From: Bauldia sp.
GTDB taxonomy: Bacteria; Pseudomonadota; Alphaproteobacteria; Rhizobiales; Kaistiaceae
Reading direction: 5' to 3'
Length of the DNA: 8,727 nt
Assembly (NCBI GenBank): GCA_020442095.1
Contig: JAGRKY010000193.1
Coordinates: 1 to 8,727 of the forward strand
The position numbers and the translations under genes were made by a program. This document shows, one piece after another, positions 1 to 5,544 of the stretch. Every line of letters begins with the position of its first letter. Within the stretch, counting starts at the first letter, position 1. The notes below the pieces were generated by a model. The model was not told where the DNA came from. It was given only the letters and a program-made list of their open reading frames with translations, and searched no databases.

Positions 1-337
1 GCCGGTCGAAGACCTGGCGCGAATCGCGCTCCGAGCCGCTGCGCTCGTCGGCGGGCAGCGCCGCAAGCGCCGCCTCGTCGGGGACCGAGCGCCACAGGAA
101 CGAGGGGACGCTGTTCTCCTCGATTCGTTTCAGCCGCGCGGGAACGCCTGCCTTGCGGAAATATTTCTGGGCGAGGATGTCGCTTGCCACCTGGCTCCAG
201 GTGGCCGGCACCTCGATGTTGTCGAGCTTGAAAACGATCGATCCATCCGGGTTCCGGATCTCGCTCTTGGTGGTCCGGAATTCGATTCCCGCGTAGGCGT
301 TTTCGCCCTTTTTCGTGTAGTGCCGCTCGATCCGCAT
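1..337 (-). CDS. nrdJ: Vitamin B12-dependent (class II) ribonucleotide reductase, N-terminal part
   Basis: Partial gene; the window edge cuts it after 112 complete codons. The product would reduce ribonucleotides to deoxyribonucleotides in the cytoplasm with adenosylcobalamin as radical source, which needs no oxygen. The visible N-terminus matches what I know of alphaproteobacterial NrdJ: it opens MRIERHYTKKGENAY, then IEFRTTKSEIRNPDGSIVF (residues 19-37), SQVASDILAQKYFRKAGVP (about 48-66) and ENSVPSFLWRSVPDE (about 74-88). These are recruitment and ATP-cone-free N-terminal segments; the catalytic Cys residues lie outside the window. The start is ATG at 337 with a GATGGGG ribosome-binding sequence and a 5-base spacer. 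Codon use is GC-rich like the right-hand genes. An NrdR-type operator lies about 150 bases upstream, which independently supports the identification. Family is seen from residues; regulation is inferred. Confidence 0.93.
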   Translation of the reverse strand, partial: MRIERHYTKKGENAYAGIEFRTTKSEIRNPDGSIVFKLDNIEVPATWSQVASDILAQKYFRKAGVPARLKRIEENSVPSFLWRSVPDEAALAALPADERSGSERDSRQVFDR

Positions 338-452
338 TTTAGCCCCATCTTGTTGCGCGTCACGCGCATGTCATCCAAATGCGCGTATCCTGAACCCTAG
401 GATTCGGGCACCCGCCGCCTACTGCTGCCAGACGCATCCCGCCGGGTTGTGA

Positions 453-468
453 TTCCCGGATGTTGTGT
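453..468. promoter_or_regulatory. Possible second, degenerate NrdR half-site
   Basis: NrdR boxes usually occur as pairs about three helical turns apart. Exactly 32 bases from the strong box, the right half of the consensus is present (TGTTGTGT, 461-468) while the left half is poorly conserved; about 9 of 16 positions match. It lies downstream of the predicted transcription start. The spacing is suggestive; the match alone would not be. Confidence 0.4.
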
Positions 469-483
469 TCAAGGTTTACGCGA

Positions 484-520
484 AACACTAAATATAGTGT
501 TACCCAGGCCCGTTTGTCAC
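484..520 (-). promoter_or_regulatory. Candidate sigma-70-type promoter of nrdJ
   Basis: Read on the minus strand, a -35 element GTGACA (515-520, five of six consensus bases) is followed by an 18-base spacer and a -10 element TATATT (491-496, five of six). The -10 lies inside the NrdR box. Transcription would start near 484, leaving a leader of about 147 bases before the nrdJ ATG. The elements are seen directly; promoter activity is inferred. Confidence 0.6.
485..500. promoter_or_regulatory. NrdR box (operator) upstream of nrdJ
   Basis: The 16-base sequence ACACTAAATATAGTGT is a near-perfect palindrome matching the known NrdR consensus ACACWATATATWGTGT at every position but the central one or two. 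NrdR is the ATP/dATP-sensing repressor of ribonucleotide reductase genes. The box covers the predicted -10 element, which would allow direct occlusion of RNA polymerase. Confidence 0.9.
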
Positions 521-766
521 CCGCTTTCTGTCGGAAATCCGCCTGTTTTTCCGCCACAAAAGCGCAAACATTCACCGCCGCTCGCGCACGGGCAGCCGCC
601 CTCGAAAACGAGCCGACACACGCCAACTTTATCGGGAAAAGCCTCGACGCTTGACCGCCTCGGCGCGTCGACAACTCCGACGCTTCACTGACGCTAAGCC
701 GAGTCGCGGGGAGGGGTCAACGCGCTCGCCTGGGGAAAGTGGGGGGAAGGGCGGCGCAATGTCCTT
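501..766. other. Intergenic stretch without a convincing gene
   Basis: Together with 338-484 this makes over 400 bases without a supported gene. The short open frames here overlap the nrdJ operator, have low-complexity Arg/Ala/Pro-rich translations and lack ribosome-binding sites. One imperfect feature is an inverted repeat TCGACGC / GCGTCGA (644-650 and 665-671) with a 14-base loop and no T-run. The right end abuts the DUF2189 remnant. Confidence 0.6.
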
Positions 767-874
767 TCAGCCCGTCGACGGCCCCGGGACCAGCTCCCGA
801 TAGGCCCGGCAGCTCGCCAGCCCGAACCACGGGAAGATGGCGATAAAGGCGATGAATCCGGTTGCTGATAGTTA
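767..874 (-). pseudogene. Remnant of the 3' end of a DUF2189 gene
   Basis: The minus strand encodes a tail reading TGFIAFIAIFPWFGLASCRA followed by YRELVPGPSTG and a stop (TGA at 767-769). It corresponds to the C-terminus of the intact DUF2189 protein at 4113-4889 (TGFIAFIVIFPWLGLASWRA, then YRELVPAPI). At DNA level 71 of 80 bases agree between 781-860 and 4121-4200 with no gap. Five of the nine differences are synonymous, so both copies were once translated. A codon-scale gap precedes the TGF segment and an in-frame TAA lies just beyond, near 872-874, where similarity ends. No start codon or ribosome-binding site remains. The piece is only about 35 codons of a roughly 258-codon gene. It marks the left edge of the block described in the findings. 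Confidence 0.82.
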
Positions 875-986
875 ACCGCCTCCAGATAGCCAAGGCGTGT
901 ATGCTGAAAAGTTACTCGCTTTGCGATCAAAACTGATCAATACTGGCACTTGACAGGTAGCCAGACTGACTGAATGGGAGGCAGCA
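875..986 (+). promoter_or_regulatory. Putative control region of the 987-3685 gene pair
   Basis: This 112-base segment separates the DUF2189 remnant from the first gene of the block. It contains a perfect inverted repeat GATCA-AAAC-TGATC (925-938), also readable as a direct repeat of GATCAA, and a perfect TTGACA hexamer (950-955). No good -10 element sits at the proper distance: the candidates fall at about 972-978, overlapping the ribosome-binding site GGGAGG (976-981). The promoter position is therefore unresolved; the repeat could be an operator. Confidence 0.3.
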
Positions 987-1256
987 ATGTTTGGCGTGAT
1001 GCGGAACAAGGGCAAGTGCCTGGCGACTGTCACGATCATCATTGCCATCGGACTCACTAATCCTGCTTTTTCAAAGGCGACCAAGACTACGCCCGCTCCG
1101 GAAGAAAACGGAACAGACGATCAACCTGTCTGCGTGAACCCCTCCCAGAAGAAGGTGAAGGTCAAGCACGCAGAGTGCCCCAGTCGCTGCAAATTGTTTC
1201 AGCTTTGCGACGGGAAAGCGCCCCAGCCTATCGGCTGCGTCGGCCAGCCATGTTGA
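987..1256 (+). CDS. Small secreted Cys-rich protein, function unknown
   Basis: The gene encodes 89 residues. ATG at 987 is preceded by GGGAGG with a 5-base spacer, a strong ribosome-binding site. Residues 1-30 look like a Sec signal peptide: basic start (RNKGK), hydrophobic core (TVTIIIAIGL) and a probable cleavage after AFS or SKA near 29-31. There is no lipobox. The mature part, about 58 residues, carries six Cys (49, 64, 68, 74, 84, 89), enough for three disulfides, in a Lys- and Pro-rich chain, and ends at a terminal Cys. A PQPIGCV motif lies at 79-85. The next gene starts 44 bases downstream on the same strand, so co-transcription is likely. I do not recognise the family. Secreted peptide, periplasmic structural protein or effector are all possible; the signal peptide and Cys pattern are seen, disulfides are inferred. 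Confidence 0.75.
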   Translation: MFGVMRNKGKCLATVTIIIAIGLTNPAFSKATKTTPAPEENGTDDQPVCVNPSQKKVKVKHAECPSRCKLFQLCDGKAPQPIGCVGQPC

Positions 1257-1300
1257 GCAACCGAGGTCTCTTTCTTCCTCCCTTCTAAGCGGAGCAAGCT

Positions 1301-3685
1301 ATGAGCGATACAGGCGACGGTACTGCCGACCAGAGGAGTACCGTGACCCGTTATTTCCGCGCCACGGTTGCCTTCGCCGGACGACTTGCCGCTTCCGTCG
1401 GCCGCGCTGTCCGCGCCGCAGCCGGCTGGTTGTTCGGTCGCTCCAGCAGCCTCTGGATGGCCGCGGCAGTCTTGATCGGGTTTCTGGTCCTGTCGGGCGC
1501 ACCCGAACGCTTCTACTGGCGGACATTTCCACCGCGTGGAGCGATCTACGTCGAAAGCCCTGAGGTCTATACACGGGAGCGTCTGATCAACGAGCGACTC
1601 GAGGAAGAGGGTTGGCTCAACGATCAGCTCAAAGCGGCCGCCACGAACACCGATTTCGGCCCGATAGAGAACCTCATACGTCGAGAATTGCGTTTCGCGC
1701 CGGCGGGCGAAGAGCCGGTGCCCAAGGAAAACCGCGACCCGCCGGCAAATGGCTCACCCGGATCTCCGAAACCGGCAAGCGAAGCACCTGGCAGCCTGAT
1801 CGGCTTCGATGACGAATTCCGGCTGAGAAGTGCGTCCCGCAGCCTTATTCGGCAGCGAATAATCGAAAACAAGCTCGATGATCGCCACGATCTCGAAGGC
1901 AACGCACTTTACATTCTGAAGTTCGACAACACGGTCATGGGCGCGCCGGTTTCCGGTCAGAAGGCGTTGGTCCAGATGACCATCCTGCCGCCGATCGAGG
2001 TCGAGAGAGTGGGTCGCCGCTCTGCCGCGAGCTCGATCAACCAGGATTTCCTGAGCGCTATTCAGGGGGAGACTGCGCGGAAGCTCGAGATAATATACGA
2101 GCAGTGGATCAACAATGTTCAATTCCGCATAAACAGCCGAACGGCGGCAATCTATCGGGACATCATCGAGGCGAAAGTCGATCGCGATATAGTCTACAAA
2201 TTGCTGAGTCTATTAGGAAATTTCGATCCCGACGAGGCTCTTGTCGATAGCATAGTCGAGGGAGATCAAAAGAAGAATATCGTGCCGCTATTGAAGTCGA
2301 TGACAGATAGCGAGAGCATAGTAAAGAAAATAAAAGAGTTATCTATATCTCAGGCAATGATAGAAATACTTGGAAATAGACAGGAAGATATAGAAATAGA
2401 TGACTCAGATGCGGCTAATGTTAGAATAAGCACTTATCCTGTTTCCTTCGAAAGCGCGCCGCAAGTTGTCGATGTGACCGCGTATATAAGTGGCGATCAG
2501 TCGACGCCTCCATCAGTTCGGGTCACGGCCCGGAAACTGCAATTATATATATTTAACGAATCATGCTCTGTCTTGAATAAAACAAATGACGCTGTCTCAG
2601 TCGGTTTAATTGAGCCCGATGGTGGCGGAGATGAGTTCAAGGTATATATTATCGGATATGATACATATTCTCACCAATCGGATCTGCGAGAAATTGTTGG
2701 TCGAATTTTAGATCAATACTATAATAATGGGCAGGTGGGTGGAACGAGCTGGTATATAACGGATTTCAAAAACTATGATAATCTGGCAGATGGCGTGCCG
2801 TATTTCAAAGAAGGGGTTAAGAATTGCGAAAAATATGCGGCCATAAATCTTGATATCGGATACTTCAATTTTGTCAAAAGTATTATGGTGTATAATACAT
2901 ACAGTTATTCCGTTTTGCCGCGGGATAGTGCAATTCCAATTATCAACGACATCAACAGTCTCTACCACGCCAACGTCTCTAATGGCGGGCTGGAGGCGGT
3001 CCTCAGCACAAGTACACGCAATAGCGAACTCCGGCCTTTCCTGACGACATTCGGCGACGTCGTCGACTCGGATTCCGCCAATGCCGAAGGCGGCGGTTCT
3101 CCAGTCGTGGGATGGATATTGGATCCAGGCGCGAGATCTCCCGGCGCCGTGGAGCGTAGCGAGTTCGTGACGATGAATGAATCCGTGCTCGCGATCATCT
3201 CGGTGCCAGCCTGGTGGACCGAGATCCGTCTCGCGATCGAAAAGAAGTGGCTCGAACCCGACGGGTCGACCAGTGGGCTCGTTTCCGAGGGAGGGGATGC
3301 CCAGGAGTCACATCGCGAATTGACGGTTCGGCTCCCAAACAAGCCTGAGCTGATCGATAGCCTTCTGATCGACGACGCTCGAAAGGGGCCGATCATCTCC
3401 GAATTTGACGTCAGCGCGGATGGCGGCTCATGCACCGATCAGCCTCTTCTCATCATTGGCCAGCGGCTGTGGCGCAACACCGCGGTCACTCTGGGCAGCA
3501 ACAAGGCGTCCCGCATCGAGGTCATGCCGGACATGAGTGGAGTCATAGCCCACTTCACGTCGCCGATATCCATGACGGATGACAAGATCGTTCGCGTCTG
3601 GACAAGCGAGGGCGTCACAGAGAAACCGCTCGGACCCGGGATCAAGCTCGCCAAACCGGACTGTCCTCCGGCGGGTGCGAAATAG
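1301..3685 (+). CDS. Large single-pass membrane protein, function unknown, possible C-terminal IPT/TIG-like domain
   Basis: The gene encodes 794 residues; ATG at 1301 follows GGAG with a 6-base spacer. Layout: a basic, Arg/Ala-rich N-terminal segment (1-50), probably cytoplasmic; one transmembrane helix (about 51-67, WMAAAVLIGFLVLSG); then about 725 residues probably in the periplasm. A Pro/Gly/Glu-rich linker spans about 133-166, a helical charged region 240-365, and a beta-rich central part 370-560 rich in Tyr and Asn. Around 601-640 lies a WILDP...VPAWW stretch. Residues 697-775 (PIISEFDVSADGG...LLIIGQRLW...VTLGSNKAS...VIAHF) resemble an IPT/TIG immunoglobulin-like fold by spacing of hydrophobics and Gly, a tentative call. 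Bases from roughly 2090 to 2940 are far more AT-rich than the rest of the same frame, with many ATA, TTA and AGA codons. Likely in an operon with the 89-residue protein. No enzyme motif was found. Confidence 0.85.
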   Translation: MSDTGDGTADQRSTVTRYFRATVAFAGRLAASVGRAVRAAAGWLFGRSSSLWMAAAVLIGFLVLSGAPERFYWRTFPPRGAIYVESPEVYTRERLINERLEEEGWLNDQLKAAATNTDFGPIENLIRRELRFAPAGEEPVPKENRDPPANGSPGSPKPASEAPGSLIGFDDEFRLRSASRSLIRQRIIENKLDDRHDLEGNALYILKFDNTVMGAPVSGQKALVQMTILPPIEVERVGRRSAASSINQDFLSAIQGETARKLEIIYEQWINNVQFRINSRTAAIYRDIIEAKVDRDIVYKLLSLLGNFDPDEALVDSIVEGDQKKNIVPLLKSMTDSESIVKKIKELSISQAMIEILGNRQEDIEIDDSDAANVRISTYPVSFESAPQVVDVTAYISGDQSTPPSVRVTARKLQLYIFNESCSVLNKTNDAVSVGLIEPDGGGDEFKVYIIGYDTYSHQSDLREIVGRILDQYYNNGQVGGTSWYITDFKNYDNLADGVPYFKEGVKNCEKYAAINLDIGYFNFVKSIMVYNTYSYSVLPRDSAIPIINDINSLYHANVSNGGLEAVLSTSTRNSELRPFLTTFGDVVDSDSANAEGGGSPVVGWILDPGARSPGAVERSEFVTMNESVLAIISVPAWWTEIRLAIEKKWLEPDGSTSGLVSEGGDAQESHRELTVRLPNKPELIDSLLIDDARKGPIISEFDVSADGGSCTDQPLLIIGQRLWRNTAVTLGSNKASRIEVMPDMSGVIAHFTSPISMTDDKIVRVWTSEGVTEKPLGPGIKLAKPDCPPAGAK

Positions 3686-3700
3686 ACCGCCTGACGAAGC

Positions 3701-3919
3701 TCAGGGAACCACGACCCCGGGTGTCGACCCGCAGACGCACGCAGATCCCACGGGTTGCGGCGGCCTGACAGGGCAGTTTCCGGCCACAGTTTGACATTGT
3801 CCGCCCAGTGCGACCGCAAGTCGGGTCAGGTCTGCCGACTCCGTTGGAGCCAAGACAATCGACGCGGCCCAACCTACCGACACCAGCAAGATGAGTGCGA
3901 GAATTGCGCGACCAATCAT
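3701..3919 (-). CDS. Small exported Cys-containing protein, function unknown
   Basis: The gene encodes 72 residues and converges with the 794-residue gene, with 15 bases between the stops. Residues 1-19 (MIGRAILALILLVSVGWAA) form a signal peptide or membrane anchor; cleavage could follow WAA or ASA. The remainder carries four Cys (42, 49, 61, 63) in a C-x6-C-x11-C-x-C arrangement and ends STPGVVVP. The segment PPQPVGSACVCG recalls, from memory, small exported alphaproteobacterial proteins with a Pro-rich motif before a CxC pair. It also shares PQP(I/V)G with the 89-residue protein across the block. The ribosome-binding site is weak, and the upstream TCGACA/TAAGAT elements are spaced 19 bases apart, so expression is less certain. 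The coherent signal peptide and Cys pattern argue against a chance frame. Confidence 0.62.
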   Translation of the reverse strand: MIGRAILALILLVSVGWAASIVLAPTESADLTRLAVALGGQCQTVAGNCPVRPPQPVGSACVCGSTPGVVVP

Positions 3920-4024
3920 ACGTTGTATTCTGACATCTTAATTGCTACCGCGCAAGTCATGTCGACTTTCGGCGAGTAGCACTTGCAGAGCATCTAGACT
4001 CCGTCAGCGGACGGGATCGTGCAG

Positions 4025-4058
4025 ACCAGTCCTGGTGCTCCAAAGCCAGACTCTTTGG
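4025..4058. repeat. Two adjacent short inverted repeats, possible mRNA stem-loops
   Basis: ACCAG-TC-CTGGT (4025-4036) is followed by CCAAAG with a 7-base loop and CTTTGG (4040-4058). They lie about 55-90 bases beyond the stop of the DUF2189 gene, where a terminator would be expected. No T-run follows on either strand, so an intrinsic terminator is not supported. They may stabilise the 3' end of the DUF2189 transcript or be chance. Confidence 0.3.
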
Positions 4059-4112
4059 CCGGGGGCAAATGCAAACCCGATATATTTCGGACTATTGCCT
4101 GACACCGCCCAT

Positions 4113-4889
4113 TCAGATTGGCGCCGGCACCAGCTCCCGATAGGCGCGCCAGCTCGCCAGCCCGAGCCACGGGAAAATGACGATGAAGGCGATGAATCCC
4201 GTCACCGCCGAGATCAGCACGAGGACGGCGATGATCGCCGCCCAGATGGTCATCGGGCCGAAATTCCGGGTGACCGCCATGACGCTGACCGCGGTCGCCG
4301 CGAAGATGTTCGAGTCGCGGTCGAGCAGCATCGGCGCCGAGACGACGACGAGGCAGTAGACGAAATAGGCGATCGCGCCGCCGATCAGCGTGCCGGCGAT
4401 GAGCATGCTCCAGCCGTCGGACGTGCCGATGGCGAAGTCGACGAAATCCATCACCGTGCGGTGGAGCTGGTAGGTCGACAGCCCGTAGACGACCTGGGCG
4501 ATCCGCCCCCACAACAGGTAGATGAAGACGAGGCCGAGGCCGAGATAGAAGACGTCCTGACGGACCGCGGCGCGGACGTAGATCATCCGGCCGAGGGTCG
4601 GCTGCTCGCCGCGTTCGAGGAGGCGTCCCGCTTCGTAGAGGCCGACCGCTAGCATCGGCGCGACGAAGACGAAGCCGACGGTGAGCGCCAGCACCCAGAA
4701 CTGGGCGTCGGATTCGACCAGCGCATAGGAGAGGCCGAAGCTGATCAGCGCGAGGACGAGCCCGTAGGCGAGGCAGGGTCCCGGCGCTTTCCAGAGGTCG
4801 CGCCAACCGCCGCCGAGCCAACGGAATGGTGCCTTCGCATCGATCGTGGCGACCGCGGGCAGTCCTGTCGCGGATGTCGTGGCAGACAT
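4113..4889 (-). CDS. DUF2189 domain-containing integral membrane protein
   Basis: The product has 258 residues from ATG at 4889, chosen because AGGGGG lies about 8 bases upstream. The frame stays open to an earlier ATG at 4997, but those 36 residues are charged, low-quality sequence without a ribosome-binding site. The sequence fits DUF2189 (COG5473): an N-terminal RWLGGGWRDLW segment (24-33), then hydrophobic helices at about 36-58, 63-85, 112-132, 160-186 and 213-242. The family-typical FVAPMLAVGLYEAGRLLERG stretch is at 75-94. It sits in the inner membrane; the function of the family is unknown to me. The last 30-odd codons are duplicated at 767-874. The gene is divergent from the VOC gene, with 246 bases between starts. 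Family assignment is from recognised motifs; the gene itself looks intact. Confidence 0.88.
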   Translation of the reverse strand: MSATTSATGLPAVATIDAKAPFRWLGGGWRDLWKAPGPCLAYGLVLALISFGLSYALVESDAQFWVLALTVGFVFVAPMLAVGLYEAGRLLERGEQPTLGRMIYVRAAVRQDVFYLGLGLVFIYLLWGRIAQVVYGLSTYQLHRTVMDFVDFAIGTSDGWSMLIAGTLIGGAIAYFVYCLVVVSAPMLLDRDSNIFAATAVSVMAVTRNFGPMTIWAAIIAVLVLISAVTGFIAFIVIFPWLGLASWRAYRELVPAPI

Positions 4890-5008
4890 TGCAGCTTTCC
4901 CCCTTTGTCTCACGCCCCTGTTGTCGGGGCTTTGAGCCGGCACGCGCGCATCCTCCAGTCGCGGCGCGAGCCGTGGGGATGATAGACGCCGCGCCAAACG
5001 GGGAGAAG

Positions 5009-5027
5009 GGGTGTGAGCGCCGCACCC
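5009..5027. repeat. Short inverted repeat in the DUF2189/VOC intergenic region
   Basis: GGGTGTG and CGCACCC form a 7-base stem (one G-T wobble) around a 5-base loop, followed by TTTG. It lies midway between the two divergent starts. It could be an operator or a leader hairpin. A second hairpin, GCCCC / GGGGC at 4914-4930, lies in the DUF2189 leader just upstream of its ribosome-binding site. Confidence 0.3.
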
Positions 5028-5061
5028 TTTGAGTGCGTCGCCGCCCGCCGGTGACGCGTGG

Positions 5062-5077
5062 TGACACGACGGTGTCA
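5062..5077. promoter_or_regulatory. Operator-like palindrome upstream of the VOC gene
   Basis: TGACAC-GACG-GTGTCA is a perfect inverted repeat of 6-base arms around 4 bases, ending 58 bases before the VOC start codon. A 9-base direct repeat GTGACGCGT flanks it on both sides (5051-5059 and 5105-5113). This looks like a dimeric regulator site, but no matching regulator gene is in the window. Confidence 0.4.
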
Positions 5078-5135
5078 GGAGCCTCGTGCGACAACGCTCG
5101 GACCGTGACGCGTCGCGCCCAACGAAAGGAAATCC

Positions 5136-5534
5136 ATGAAGTTCGCCTCAATCCGCCTGATCGCCGGCGACGTCCAGGCCCTCGTTTCGTTCTATGAAAT
5201 GGTGACCGGGGTATCCGCCGAATGGCTGGCGCCGGTGTTCGCCGAGATCGTCATGCCCGGCGCCACGCTCGCGATCGGGGCTGCCCAGACGGTCGCCCTC
5301 TGGAAAGAGGGCAGCGCCGAGCCCGGCTCCAATCGAACCGCGTGTATCGAATTCCAGGTCGAGGATATCGACGCGGAATATGCCCGTCTCAAGGACAAGG
5401 TCGAGCTGGTGCACGAGCTGAAAACGATGCCGTGGGGCAACAAGACGTTTCAGTTTCGTGATCCGGAGGGCACTGCGGTGTCGCTCTACATGCCGGCAAC
5501 CGACGAAGCCCGGAAGCGTTTCGCGTCGCGTTGA
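5136..5534 (+). CDS. VOC (glyoxalase/bleomycin-resistance fold) family protein
   Basis: The product has 132 residues, one VOC domain made of two beta-alpha-beta-beta-beta halves. ATG at 5136 follows AAAGGA with a 5-base spacer. Features seen: a first strand with FASIRLIAGDVQALVSFYEMVTG (3-25), the usual beta strand plus helix with a Tyr; CIEFQVEDIDAEYARL (70-85) opening the second half; and PWGNKTFQFRDPEGTAVSLY (99-118), the family-typical closing motif. The positions that normally hold metal ligands are not conserved: Arg7 where a His is common, and Ser116 where a Glu is common. A metal-dependent glyoxalase I activity is therefore doubtful; a binding or other role is possible. It is a cytoplasmic protein without a signal peptide. 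It converges on the rlpA-like gene with 10 bases between the stops and no obvious terminator. Confidence 0.88.
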   Translation: MKFASIRLIAGDVQALVSFYEMVTGVSAEWLAPVFAEIVMPGATLAIGAAQTVALWKEGSAEPGSNRTACIEFQVEDIDAEYARLKDKVELVHELKTMPWGNKTFQFRDPEGTAVSLYMPATDEARKRFASR

Positions 5535-5544
5535 GCCCAGCTTG

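Noticed and set aside
338..484. Cobalamin riboswitch in the nrdJ leader
   Set aside because: Considered because the enzyme uses B12, but the leader of about 147 bases is short for this class and I could not find a B12-box-like element.
360..674. A 104-codon minus-strand open frame upstream of nrdJ
   Set aside because: It runs across the NrdR box and predicted promoter, overlaps the nrdJ leader and has no ribosome-binding site or recognisable domain.
4040..4058. Intrinsic terminator of the DUF2189 gene
   Set aside because: The CCAAAG/CTTTGG stem is weak and no T-run follows on the minus strand.
970..4116. Possible terminal inverted repeat of the block (CTGAATGGG-x-GG at 970-981 and, inverted, at 4105-4116)
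   Set aside because: It is only 11 of 12 bases, one copy overlaps a ribosome-binding site and the other the DUF2189 stop codon, and there is no transposase. Chance is more likely.
3942..4652. A 236-codon open frame on the plus strand across the DUF2189 gene
   Set aside because: Its Asp/Arg/His-rich translation is the typical antisense shadow of a hydrophobic membrane protein.
3994..5151. A 385-codon minus-strand open frame overlapping DUF2189 in another frame
   Set aside because: The DUF2189 frame has recognisable family motifs and a good ribosome-binding site; this frame is Arg/Pro-rich noise.
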